Part shown: one piece after another, positions 17,366-25,362 of the stretch
Layout: each line of letters begins with the position of its first letter
Position numbering within the stretch: position 1 is the first letter of the stretch
Source of the DNA: an uncultured Parabacteroides sp.
GTDB taxonomy: Bacteria > Bacteroidota > Bacteroidia > Bacteroidales > Tannerellaceae
Assembly (NCBI RefSeq): GCF_905196875.1
Contig: NZ_CAJJWO010000001.1
Span: 176,243-240,242, forward strand
Length of the DNA: 64,000 nt
Direction: 5' to 3'
Notes under the pieces: generated by a model
Database searches by the model: none
Told to the model about the DNA's origin: nothing
What the model saw: the letters and a program-made list of their open reading frames with translations, nothing else
Translations under genes and position numbers: made by a program

Positions 17366-17405
17366 AGAAACATTTATGTAATATTCATGTAACGGGAACG
17401 CAACA
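17366..17405 (-). promoter_or_regulatory. Pho-box-like array before the phosphonate operon
   Basis: On the minus strand four 7-mers follow each other with exactly 4-base spacers (11-bp period): TGTTGCG, CGTTACA, TATTACA, TGTTTCT. They fit a TGTTACA consensus at 5-6 of 7 positions. Direct 7-bp repeats with 4-bp spacers are the layout of PhoB sites. The same motif, perfect three times over, sits before the phosphate transporter (20741-20769). The site is about 80-120 bp upstream of the operon promoter and next to the start region of the divergent gene at 17450. Confidence 0.5.
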
Positions 17406-17449
17406 CACAAGACGTTATTTTGCAGAAAATAACAGATGACAATATAAAT

Positions 17450-18328
17450 ATGAACGACTTATCCGAACTCTATAAACGAATTGAATATCTAAGGAACAGC
17501 GGCGTAAAAATGAAAGAGATAGCCGATTGGGTCGGTATGGCCCCCAGCGTACTTTCATCACTTTACACAACCGTTTTACCCTCCTATTTCGATGCAACCA
17601 AGACAATGCCGCAAAACGAAGCGCTCGATCAAGCATTATCACTAGTCAATAATGTATCTAAAAGACGTTTGCTTACGGGGCTGGAAGAAACCCTGATCCG
17701 CTTGGACGAGTTGGAGCCGAACCAGCAACAGACACAAAAAAGAAATTCCTTTATCGAGTCGTTGAATGAAGAACTATCGCTTTCCGCACGAAGGTTATCC
17801 AATATATGCGGACTGTACAACAGTTATAGCCTGTCTTCTTCTTCCGATTGCTTAAAATGCGAGCCGTTCATCATCGCACTATCCGAAGATAAAGAGTATA
17901 TCCGTATAGGCCGGCTCAATGCATACGGGGAAGTACAATGGGGAGTCGGTGTAAATGGCGATCCGCAGAACTTTTACTGTCTGTTCAGCGAAAGCCCCGT
18001 TCCACCGTTGATTCTGGTCACCGTCTACCTGCAAATCCCTATGTTCAGGAATCCCGGCCAATTACGCGGATTATACCTCGGACTGGATTATAACCGAAAT
18101 CCGGTAGCTCGCCGCATCGTCCTGATAAAAGAATCGGAAAGCACATCCACCGAAGATTTTCTGACGATGAAAGGCTGTCTGATAGCCAAAGAGGATTTCA
18201 CGCCTGAACAACAAGCCTATTACGACTACACATGCCAGACAGGCGATTATATAAAAATGTGTACCGTCCCTTCCCTCCATATGGATGAAAGCGACTTCAT
18301 AAAAGAAAAGAAGATGCTGGCACTCTAG
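17450..18328 (+). CDS. Uncharacterised protein with an N-terminal HTH-like segment
   Basis: 292 residues from the ATG at 17450. A longer frame begins at a TTG (17420) that overlaps a -7-like TTATTTTG box, so the ATG is preferred. Residues 12-34 (YLRNSGVKMKEIADWVGMAP) look like a helix-turn-helix, with a Gln/Asn-rich linker and a helical part after it. The C-terminal half is predicted beta-rich and of no family I recognise. It is divergent from the phosphonate operon and shares the Pho-box-like region, so it may be a regulator or co-regulated effector of phosphonate use. The stop codon lies in the loop of a terminator hairpin. Confidence 0.75.
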   Translation: MNDLSELYKRIEYLRNSGVKMKEIADWVGMAPSVLSSLYTTVLPSYFDATKTMPQNEALDQALSLVNNVSKRRLLTGLEETLIRLDELEPNQQQTQKRNSFIESLNEELSLSARRLSNICGLYNSYSLSSSSDCLKCEPFIIALSEDKEYIRIGRLNAYGEVQWGVGVNGDPQNFYCLFSESPVPPLILVTVYLQIPMFRNPGQLRGLYLGLDYNRNPVARRIVLIKESESTSTEDFLTMKGCLIAKEDFTPEQQAYYDYTCQTGDYIKMCTVPSLHMDESDFIKEKKMLAL

Positions 18329-18339
18329 CCGGCATCTTC
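18310..18339 (+). terminator. Terminator hairpin over the stop of the 17450 gene
   Basis: GAAGATGCTGGC (18310-18321) pairs with GCCGGCATCTTC (18328-18339), a 12-bp stem with one G-T pair and a 6-base loop that contains the start of the stop codon. The following bases are only moderately T-rich. Confidence 0.6.
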
Positions 18340-18356
18340 TCCTTATCTAAAATTAG

Positions 18357-18434
18357 TTTCACTTGGAAGAAACTTTTATTTCACTTAGGAGAAACTTTTG
18401 TTCCACCTAGAAGAAACTTTTGTTTCACCTAATT
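18357..18434. repeat. 22-bp tandem repeat, 3.5 copies
   Basis: Units of the form TTTCACYTAGRAGAAACTTTTR occupy 18357-18378, 18379-18400 and 18401-18422, with a partial fourth copy to 18434 that runs into the stop of the phosphate-transporter gene. Copies differ at a few positions. There are no spacers, so this is not a CRISPR array. Confidence 0.85.
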
Positions 18435-20694
18435 ATTCTTTCTGAAACTTACGACTCACTTTGATCAGGTTTGCAGTAAACGAAACCACATTCTGCGCTT
18501 CCTGCACCATATTCAAATAGACCATACTGACCTTCGTGCTGCCGCTTTGCCCCTGGATACGTTTCAATTCGCCTTTCTTCAAGGCTGTAAGCTGGGAAGT
18601 CAGTGCGACAGATTCGGCCACCACATCGTCCAGACGATGATAATCGTTCTTTTCGATCATAGAAGCACAACGGTTGAGGTAAGCCACGATACTTGTCGTC
18701 ATCTTGCCGAAATCTTCTTTCTGGACATCGCTCAACGGACTGAAGTTGTTGTCGACATGCTCCTTGCTTGGTTCTGTCAGACGACGGATACTGAATATAA
18801 TCTCACTGGCGAAATCGTTACCCTGATAATAGTACAATCCCTTTTCTACCGCAATATCATGTTCCAGGTGAGTAACACCCAATGTTCCGACGCGTTTTAC
18901 CTGCTTCAGATGGATCTTCTTCTCCTCTACTTCATTCAGTACTTTGCGTAATTCGCGAAGATTTTCGTTCATAAAGCCATGAACAGACCTGCTCAAGGCA
19001 TCGGAAGCAAACTCCAATACAGAACTCAACTCCTCCCGGCTGTGTTCGCGGAATAAAGAGAGTGCTTCGTGGCTGTCGGTCGTATCACGCAGTTTGGCCA
19101 CAGTAGTGTTCACTTCTTCCTTCAAGGCTTCTTTCTTAAGTTTCTTCTTATAAGCCACCTGATTGCGGATCAACATATAAATAGCCAGTCCAACCATAGC
19201 AGCCATAGCCGCTACACCACCGAAATTAATCACCAAAGCAACCAGGAAACAGATCGTGAATGCCGCCCCTGCCGTAATAAACCATCCGCCGATAACGGAT
19301 AGTACACCGGTAATACGGTAAACCGCACTTTCGCGTCCCCAGGCACGGTCGGCCAACGAGCTACCCATTGCCACCATGAAAGCCACATAAGTAGTGGAAA
19401 GCGGTAACTTCAACGAAGTACCGAGGGCGATCAATAGCCCCGAAAGAACCACATTGACCGAAGCTCGCACCAGATCGAAACTGGCTTTATTTTCAAGAAT
19501 AACTTCATCATTATTGAAACGGCTGTCGATCCAGTCCTTTACGCGTGGAGGAACCACACTCAAAATCGTACTGGATGCATTGTTGCAGGTACGTACCAGC
19601 ATACGCGCGACCGGAGAAGTACCGAAATTCTCGTTCCCGTCCGACTGGCGCGACAAGTCCAGTGAAGTCTTCACTACGCTATGAGCCTTCTTGGAAGTGG
19701 CCAACGCTATTACCATCACCAAACCGGAACCTACCAGAAAATACCAAGGCGTCTGTGCCGGAGCCAGCAACGACCCCATCAGGAAGGTATCCGTTGTAGT
19801 TGTTCCCCCCTGTGCCACCAGATCCATATAAGAAGAATAACCGACAAGAGGCACACCGATGAAATTCACAAGGTCATTACCCGCAAAAGCCAGAGCCAGA
19901 GCAAACGTTCCCATCAGGACAATCACTTTAAAGACATTCACCTTTAGCCAATGAAGTACTTGCATCAGGATCGTAAAAAAGAGGAATGCTCCCCATACGA
20001 TTTTATCCGTATTACTATATATAAGTGTTTTCAGTTCGCCGTCCATAAAGGAGCTTTCTTTCAATCCTTTTATCAACATAAAATAAATGATTGAAGTAGC
20101 CGCAAGACCACCGAACAAGGCTATAAAGTATTTCGTATGTTTCTTATAATTAAAGGTAAAAATCAGACGCGACAAATATTGTACCACCGTCCCGAAGAAA
20201 AAGGCTATGGCCACTGAAAGGAAGATAGCCAGGATAACGGTAAACGCTTTATCCGTATTCAGTAAGTTTCCCAGTTGCAGGGCACCGTCAGAATGAGCAA
20301 TCTTAACCAGCGCAATAGCTACCGTACCTCCAAGCAATTCAAAGACCAACGACACCGTAGTAGATGTAGGCATTCCCAATGAATTAAATATATCCAACAA
20401 TACGACGTCCGTTAGCATAACGGCCAGCAGGATACACATGATCTCGGAGAAAAAGAAATGTTGCGGCTGATAAATCCCATGCCGGGCAATATCCATCATA
20501 CCGTTTGACAAGGAGGCGCCGACAAATATACCTATTGCGGCGATGACCATAATAACTTTGAAAGATGCGGCCTTCGAACCGATTGCAGAATTAAGAAAGT
20601 TTACTGCGTCATTACTGACTCCCACCGACAGGTCAAACACCGCCAGTACAAAGAGGAAAATTACGAGGAACAGATAGAATGTTTCCATAAACAA
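18433..20694 (-). CDS. PiT-family inorganic phosphate transporter with C-terminal cytoplasmic domain
   Basis: 753 residues. The N-terminal and middle parts carry the duplicated PiT signature (GVSNDAVNFLNSAIGSKA near residue 25 and GNDLVNFIGVP near 265) and about ten membrane segments. The last 230 or so residues are a soluble helical domain resembling PhoU/DUF47-type partners, fused here to the permease. It imports phosphate with a cation. It neighbours the phosphonate operon and an OprP-type porin. A Pho-box-like triple repeat lies 36-75 bases upstream of the start. Start ATG ATG-like MFMET; the second Met is equally possible. Confidence 0.92.
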   Translation of the reverse strand: MFMETFYLFLVIFLFVLAVFDLSVGVSNDAVNFLNSAIGSKAASFKVIMVIAAIGIFVGASLSNGMMDIARHGIYQPQHFFFSEIMCILLAVMLTDVVLLDIFNSLGMPTSTTVSLVFELLGGTVAIALVKIAHSDGALQLGNLLNTDKAFTVILAIFLSVAIAFFFGTVVQYLSRLIFTFNYKKHTKYFIALFGGLAATSIIYFMLIKGLKESSFMDGELKTLIYSNTDKIVWGAFLFFTILMQVLHWLKVNVFKVIVLMGTFALALAFAGNDLVNFIGVPLVGYSSYMDLVAQGGTTTTDTFLMGSLLAPAQTPWYFLVGSGLVMVIALATSKKAHSVVKTSLDLSRQSDGNENFGTSPVARMLVRTCNNASSTILSVVPPRVKDWIDSRFNNDEVILENKASFDLVRASVNVVLSGLLIALGTSLKLPLSTTYVAFMVAMGSSLADRAWGRESAVYRITGVLSVIGGWFITAGAAFTICFLVALVINFGGVAAMAAMVGLAIYMLIRNQVAYKKKLKKEALKEEVNTTVAKLRDTTDSHEALSLFREHSREELSSVLEFASDALSRSVHGFMNENLRELRKVLNEVEEKKIHLKQVKRVGTLGVTHLEHDIAVEKGLYYYQGNDFASEIIFSIRRLTEPSKEHVDNNFSPLSDVQKEDFGKMTTSIVAYLNRCASMIEKNDYHRLDDVVAESVALTSQLTALKKGELKRIQGQSGSTKVSMVYLNMVQEAQNVVSFTANLIKVSRKFQKE

Positions 20695-20729
20695 TTGTTA
20701 GAGATTCGACAACAAAGGTCTGAAACAAA

Positions 20730-20769
20730 TATTTCACATGTGTTACACGAATGTTACAAACATGTTACA
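20730..20769 (+). promoter_or_regulatory. Pho-box-like array before the phosphate transporter
   Basis: TGTTACA occurs exactly at 20741-20747, 20752-20758 and 20763-20769, each 11 bases apart with 4-base spacers. A degenerate copy TATTTCA keeps the period at 20730-20736. The layout is that of PhoB-binding direct repeats. It lies over the region where the -33 element of the phosphate transporter promoter would be, and about 250 bases upstream of the porin promoter box. Confidence 0.6.
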
Positions 20770-21015
20770 ACTGTTAAATCACCCTTAATATTAAAACACA
20801 GACTTCAGAACAATAAACAAAAAGTCATACGAGACCTCCGAACTCTCGCATTTCGAAACATTTTGCATCGCGGTGTCGCATATTTCATAACTACGACAGG
20901 CGGAATATGCAACTGTACCGATCAAAGAGAAACAGATCGGAATATGGGCTGAATTTTGTCTGATTATCAGCTAAAATTGACTGGTTTATGAAACAAATTA
21001 TACTGGCAAATAGTA

Positions 21016-21023
21016 TACATTTG
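21016..21023 (+). promoter_or_regulatory. TAnnTTTG promoter box for the porin leader
   Basis: TACATTTG on the plus strand. Transcription would start near 21030, giving a leader of about 260 bases before the porin start, with two hairpins in it. Confidence 0.45.
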
Positions 21024-21065
21024 CTTTTGAAAACTTATTGGGAAATAAGGGGGTCGGTTAAGTTA

Positions 21066-21120
21066 GAGAGGGAAATGCCTGGAGTTAAATCCAGACTTTC
21101 CCTTTCATTGTTTTTATATC
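21066..21120 (+). terminator. Leader hairpin with T-rich tail (attenuator or small-RNA end)
   Basis: An outer stem (GAGAGGGAAA 21066-21075 with TTTCCCTTTC 21097-21106, one G-T pair) encloses an inner stem (CTGGA 21079-21083 with TCCAG 21090-21094). It is followed by ATTGTTTTTAT. With the box at 21016 this would delimit an RNA of about 90 bases. Confidence 0.4.
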
Positions 21121-21250
21121 TTCCGGAAAGTAATATTTTTTCTTCTCATCAGTAGGGGTATTTACAAATCTTCTGTCTTAATAATAAAGATGCAACTTAA
21201 GTTTCTAACCAATATCTTTACAATATCACTTCGATTTTTCCATTTTTTTC

Positions 21251-21290
21251 GTTCCTTTACAGTGTTAACACTGTAAAGGAACACTTTTTT
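21251..21290 (+). terminator. Perfect 32-bp palindrome plus T-tract directly before the porin start
   Basis: GTTCCTTTACAGTGTT and AACACTGTAAAGGAAC abut (21251-21282), followed by ACTTTTTT (21283-21290); the porin ATG is at 21292. On the other side is a run of Ts preceded by CA, so it is not fully symmetric. It has the form of a strong intrinsic terminator placed between promoter and gene, which would stop porin expression unless the hairpin is prevented. Confidence 0.65.
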
Positions 21291-21291
21291 C

Positions 21292-22422
21292 ATGAGACAC
21301 GTAACAACCCTGCTTCTGATAATACTCTACACTTTTCCTGTTTTCGCATCTCCGGGCTCGTCACCTATCGACTGGAAATTATCCGGCCGTTTATTTCTGG
21401 ATGGCGGAACTTACATCCATTCTCCCAAGTCATTACACACCGGAGCCCATATATCCGATGTCCGTCTGGCAGCAAAAGTACATATCTATTCGAACTGGTA
21501 TACAAAGATCGATATCGGTTTTGCCAACAATAAAGTAACGATGAAAGATGCTTTTACCGAATACGGTAAAGACGGTAATTATTTCCGGGCCGGTTATATG
21601 CTTGGTTATTATAGTATAGATCAGTCTACCAGTACAAACGACCTTGTTTTCAATACGGCATCAAACGTAGCCGAAACATTCTATCCGGATCGCCGGATCG
21701 GTTTGTCTTATACCCGCTCGCTTCCCTCTTATTACTTTTCGGCCGGAGCGTTTTGCGGTGACGGGCTTAGTTTCTCGGAAACAACCAAACCCGGTTATAA
21801 TTTTTCGGGACGTATCGTATGGCGTCCGGTCAATTCTTCCGAACAATTATTCCATATTGGAACTGGTGCCTTATTCAGAGTCCCGGATGAAGATACAGAA
21901 GCAAAAACTCAACAAATCCGGTTAAAAAGCAAAGGTGTCACTTATATTCCTTCTCCACGGACTTTAGAACTGACTGTCGAAGATGCCAGAAACCAGGTCC
22001 AGTCTAATGTGGAATGTCTGTTCTTCCGGAACAAATGGTTGCTTCAGACCGAATTCTTATATACTAATATCCACTGGAAAGATCATAAACCATCCTACTC
22101 GGCTCATGGCGGCTATATTATGGGCGGTTTCCTGTTAAAAGGAACAAAATACGCATACGATACCCTGGATGCAATACCGGTAATGCCGGAAGATCCCCAC
22201 TCTATTTTACTGGCCTGCCGGTATAATTACACCAACCTGAATGATTTCAGCAGTAATACGACAGGAGGAAGCCAACATGATTTATCGATCGGTATCAATT
22301 ACTATTTCAACAAATATATTTCCTCCCGCCTGAATTATGCACATCTTTGGATGGATAAATACTCGGCATTAGGCAAATGTGGGATTAACATGATGCAACT
22401 GCGGTTACAGGTTCGGTTTTAA
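21292..22422 (+). CDS. OprP/OprO-type (phosphate-selective) porin
   Basis: 376 residues. The signal peptide (residues 1-19, ending VFA-S) is followed by a beta-barrel with the Porin_O_P pattern: KLSGRLFLDGGTY, then alternating strands and short turns, FRAGYMLGYYSIDQSTSTNDLVFN (the loop typical of the family), and a C-terminal strand ending in Phe. It would form an outer-membrane channel for phosphate or other anions. Divergent from the PiT phosphate transporter, which fits that role. Its leader carries a terminator immediately before the start codon. Confidence 0.85.
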   Translation: MRHVTTLLLIILYTFPVFASPGSSPIDWKLSGRLFLDGGTYIHSPKSLHTGAHISDVRLAAKVHIYSNWYTKIDIGFANNKVTMKDAFTEYGKDGNYFRAGYMLGYYSIDQSTSTNDLVFNTASNVAETFYPDRRIGLSYTRSLPSYYFSAGAFCGDGLSFSETTKPGYNFSGRIVWRPVNSSEQLFHIGTGALFRVPDEDTEAKTQQIRLKSKGVTYIPSPRTLELTVEDARNQVQSNVECLFFRNKWLLQTEFLYTNIHWKDHKPSYSAHGGYIMGGFLLKGTKYAYDTLDAIPVMPEDPHSILLACRYNYTNLNDFSSNTTGGSQHDLSIGINYYFNKYISSRLNYAHLWMDKYSALGKCGINMMQLRLQVRF

Positions 22423-22472
22423 CTCATTATTTCCTTATATTTTTTGCACTCTTTCTAGGGGTTTTTCTTACA

Positions 22473-22516
22473 TGACAAATCCTAAAATAACCGTCACAGT
22501 TATTTAGGACTTGTCA
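22473..22516. terminator. Long hairpin between convergent porin and GH20 genes
   Basis: TGACAAATCCTAAAATAAC (22473-22491) pairs with GTTATTTAGGACTTGTCA (22499-22516) with one mismatch and one bulge; loop of 7 bases. No strong T-tract on either side. Probably a bidirectional transcript end. Confidence 0.5.
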
Positions 22517-22542
22517 ATAATAGATTTATGCTCTTCTGCTCT

Positions 22543-24507
22543 TTACTTGCAATAATTCAATACCTCTACATTCTTAATCGTACTCTTGAAATCGCCCGCT
22601 TTCTCTAACGGGAAAACCAATGTCCGTACATAACTCATAGAGTCTTTTCCGCCATTAAAGAAACGTTTCTGAATATTCAATTCTTCTTTCAGATCTCCGT
22701 TAATATACAAACGTGTAGTTTTTTCATCACCACTGATCGCTACGGATGCTTCCTCTTCGGGATAGAACTGATAATTAAATGTATTCAGATAACCGTCACG
22801 GGCAAAACCTAATTTACCGCTAACGGGATCGGACAAATAAAATACGGCATCGGGAGAACGGAATAATTCTGTTCCGGGCTCTTCTTTGACAGACTGGACA
22901 TCAAATGAAACCGTATAATGATAACCAATCTCTTTCAAACCCGTCTTTGTATTCGGTTTTAAAACATCCTGATTGTAAACAGCACGAGGCTTGTTACCCA
23001 TGCGTCCGGCAATATTTACACCTGGACCTTCACCCAGTGCGGTACGCATCGTATTGAAGGTCTCATAAGGGACCTTGCAATCTTTGCCTGTCCACATCTT
23101 AACAGCCAATGTCTGCATGGCAGGGAAAACACGGTAATGGATATCCTTCGTACTGATCCCGTTGCCTGCATGATCGTTCCACACGGCAAACATTCCACCT
23201 TTGATCTGTTTATGTCTCTCTGGGAAAACTTCTTTACCGATATGTGCCGGAGTCCATTCCTTATACAACATTTCCGTATTCAGATAGTCGTAATAATAAC
23301 CGGCAGCCGGAACGATATACAGATAGCCGTCGGGGACACTCACCAGGTCGTATCCCTGTTTGATCATTTCCTTCGGGTCGGCATAACCGTTGTACCAGGC
23401 ACTCATCAATACATTCTTCGATTTAACGGGTGTATCGCCTTTGGCATGAGTCAAAGCACCCCAAACACAAGCCTGCTTGCCGAAACTTTCTACAAAACGG
23501 ATATAATGATCAGTGAATTCGCGGAATTTCTCTACTACATCCTGCTTTTTATTCGAATATTCGTCGGTTCCGATGTGTACACGTTTTCCGACAAAGACAG
23601 GATTACGGCCTTCCAGATATTCGCGGAAAAGACTGTCGACAAACTGATAGGTTTCCGGTTTGAACAGATCCAGATGATCCATTCCGTATTCCTCGCTGCC
23701 AACTTCCGGACGGTAATGCGTCAGTGCCAACGAATGGGCGGGGACGTCTATTTCAGGAATGATCTCCACGCCCAGGCTATCCGCCATCAGCTGGAAATCG
23801 ATAAATTCTTTCTTCGTATAATAACCGTCGCGGGCAGTCAGTCCCGGAAAAAATTCACTTTCCAGGCGGAATGCGGCATAGGTCTTGTTCCAATCGTGTT
23901 CAAAGTATTGTTTGAATGCGTTATCATTCAGGTGAACCTGCAACGTATTCATCTTATAATAGGCCATCATCTTTACATAGTCGCGCAGGAAATCCATCGG
24001 GATAAACTTACGGCCGCAATCCATCATAAAACCACGAATCGCATAGTCGGGATAATCGCGCATCGAACCTTTAGGCAATGCCTGGTTATTGTCTTGCTCG
24101 GTCATCTGAAGGATTGTACGGGTCGCCCAATATAAACCTTTAGCCTTTGGGGCCGATACAGTCACACGGTCTGCTATTTTCACAGCATATCCTTCTTCAC
24201 CCAACTGTTTGTCACCGGACAAGGAGAAAACAAAGTCACCGGCGGAAGCTCTTCCCTCTACAACAGCCAACTTACGACCAAACATTGTCTCGTAGTCTTC
24301 GGCAAACTGATTGGCAATTTTGTTGACGGCAGGATCTTTTCCTACACAAACAATACGAGAAGTGGGAGATGGAGTAAACAAACCTTGTCCCCCTCTCCAT
24401 TCCTGCAATTCGGGTATGACAAACGGTTTTTCGTTATTGGCAGCATAACCTTTACCCACGAAAAGTGTGCATGCCACAATCAGCATTAAATAGCGTTTTA
24501 TATTCAT
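22543..24507 (-). CDS. GH20-family glycosidase, beta-N-acetylhexosaminidase-like
   Basis: 654 residues with a signal peptide (about 1-22, ending GYA-A). An N-terminal GH20b-type domain is followed by the GH20 barrel (DYAIRGFMMDCGRKFIPMDFLRDYV from about residue 153) and a C-terminal beta-sandwich of LamG type. The catalytic Asp-Glu pair sits in VHIGTDEYSN; the usual motif is HIGGDE, so a Gly is replaced by Thr. It probably removes N-acetylhexosamines from host glycans in the periplasm, but the altered motif leaves substrate open. It is monocistronic; a conventional GH20 is at 53781. Confidence 0.88.
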   Translation of the reverse strand: MNIKRYLMLIVACTLFVGKGYAANNEKPFVIPELQEWRGGQGLFTPSPTSRIVCVGKDPAVNKIANQFAEDYETMFGRKLAVVEGRASAGDFVFSLSGDKQLGEEGYAVKIADRVTVSAPKAKGLYWATRTILQMTEQDNNQALPKGSMRDYPDYAIRGFMMDCGRKFIPMDFLRDYVKMMAYYKMNTLQVHLNDNAFKQYFEHDWNKTYAAFRLESEFFPGLTARDGYYTKKEFIDFQLMADSLGVEIIPEIDVPAHSLALTHYRPEVGSEEYGMDHLDLFKPETYQFVDSLFREYLEGRNPVFVGKRVHIGTDEYSNKKQDVVEKFREFTDHYIRFVESFGKQACVWGALTHAKGDTPVKSKNVLMSAWYNGYADPKEMIKQGYDLVSVPDGYLYIVPAAGYYYDYLNTEMLYKEWTPAHIGKEVFPERHKQIKGGMFAVWNDHAGNGISTKDIHYRVFPAMQTLAVKMWTGKDCKVPYETFNTMRTALGEGPGVNIAGRMGNKPRAVYNQDVLKPNTKTGLKEIGYHYTVSFDVQSVKEEPGTELFRSPDAVFYLSDPVSGKLGFARDGYLNTFNYQFYPEEEASVAISGDEKTTRLYINGDLKEELNIQKRFFNGGKDSMSYVRTLVFPLEKAGDFKSTIKNVEVLNYCK

Positions 24508-24619
24508 TGTATTTTAAATTAAGCGCACAATATTACTGCTTTTTAATCATCCGGACAAGCTTAAAATGAAGGAATAGTTAAAAGATGACTAATTAAAAGG
24601 CAGTTTCTGAATGATTTAT

Positions 24620-24627
24620 TACTTTTG
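24620..24627 (+). promoter_or_regulatory. TAnnTTTG promoter box of tcdA
   Basis: TACTTTTG, 17 bases before the ATG at 24645. It overlaps an upstream in-frame GTG, which rules that GTG out as the start. Confidence 0.6.
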
Positions 24628-24644
24628 TGTTCAAAAACATATTA

Positions 24645-25358
24645 ATGAGTTACAATTGGAACACACGGACGGAGCTATTACTGGGGGCCGACCGGATGGA
24701 GTATTTGTCACATTGCCATGTTTTAGTCGTAGGATTAGGGGGCGTGGGAGCTTATGCCGCCGAACAGATTTGTCGTGCCGGGATCGGGCACATGACAATC
24801 GTTGATGCCGATACGGTGAACGCCAGCAATATAAACAGACAGTTACCTGCTTTACATTCCACCATCGGGATGCAGAAAGCAGAAGTCGTAGGTCAGCGCC
24901 TGTTGGATATCAATCCACGTTTAAAACTGACCGTGCTTAATGAATTTCTCCGTGACGAACGGACAGAGGAAGTTCTATCCGCCACAAAATACGATTTCAT
25001 CGTGGATGCTATCGACTCGCTCAGTCCGAAAGTTTACCTCTTGTATCATGCTAACAGGCGTGAAATTCCTATTGTCTCCTCTATGGGAGCAGGTGCAAAA
25101 ATCGATCCGTCGCAGGTGAGGCTGACCGATATCTCTAAAACCTGCAACTGTGCACTGGCTAAAGCCGTACGTAAACGGTTACGTGGAATGGGATTGAATA
25201 AAGGGATCCCGGTTGTATTCTCAACAGAAATAGCCAATCCCGAAGCCGTAGTGGAAGTAGAAAACGAACAATGCAAACGGACAACCACCGGAACTGTCTC
25301 TTATATGCCAGCTATATTCGGTTGCTATCTTGCATCGTATGTAATAAGAAATATATAA
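24645..25358 (+). CDS. tcdA: tRNA threonylcarbamoyladenosine dehydratase (ThiF/E1-like)
   Basis: 237 residues from the ATG at 24645. The ThiF-type nucleotide-binding fold shows GLGGVGAYAAEQICRAGIG, DADTVNASNINRQ and the conserved IVDAIDSLSPKV. It converts t6A at position 37 of ANN-reading tRNAs to its cyclic form using ATP. The Cys of the KTCNCALAK region is typical of TcdA. It stops 4 bases before lolD, so it is the first gene of a small operon. Confidence 0.92.
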   Translation: MSYNWNTRTELLLGADRMEYLSHCHVLVVGLGGVGAYAAEQICRAGIGHMTIVDADTVNASNINRQLPALHSTIGMQKAEVVGQRLLDINPRLKLTVLNEFLRDERTEEVLSATKYDFIVDAIDSLSPKVYLLYHANRREIPIVSSMGAGAKIDPSQVRLTDISKTCNCALAKAVRKRLRGMGLNKGIPVVFSTEIANPEAVVEVENEQCKRTTTGTVSYMPAIFGCYLASYVIRNI

Positions 25359-25362
25359 CCAG

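Larger units (their letters stand above)
20695..21291. other. 597-bp divergent intergenic region, phosphate transporter / porin
   Basis: No gene seen. In order it contains the Pho-box-like repeats (20730-20769), a short dyad CCGATC/GATCGG (near 20918-20940), a plus-strand TAnnTTTG box (21016-21023), a branched hairpin with a T-rich tail (21066-21120), and a perfect 32-bp palindrome plus T-tract ending 1 base before the porin ATG (21251-21290). No known riboswitch class was recognised. Confidence 0.6.

Noticed and set aside
18357..18434. Tandem repeats considered as a CRISPR array
   Set aside because: Units are contiguous without spacers and no cas gene is near.
20695..21291. Known riboswitch or 6S-type RNA in the porin leader
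   Set aside because: The hairpins do not match any conserved riboswitch core or 6S layout that I can recognise; kept only as an attenuator-like leader.
23137..24135. 332-codon plus-strand open frame opposite the GH20 gene
   Set aside because: It is a shadow frame of GH20 coding sequence with no domain or start context.
24627..24644. GTG start for tcdA
   Set aside because: It overlaps the -7 promoter box, so it would not be in the transcript.
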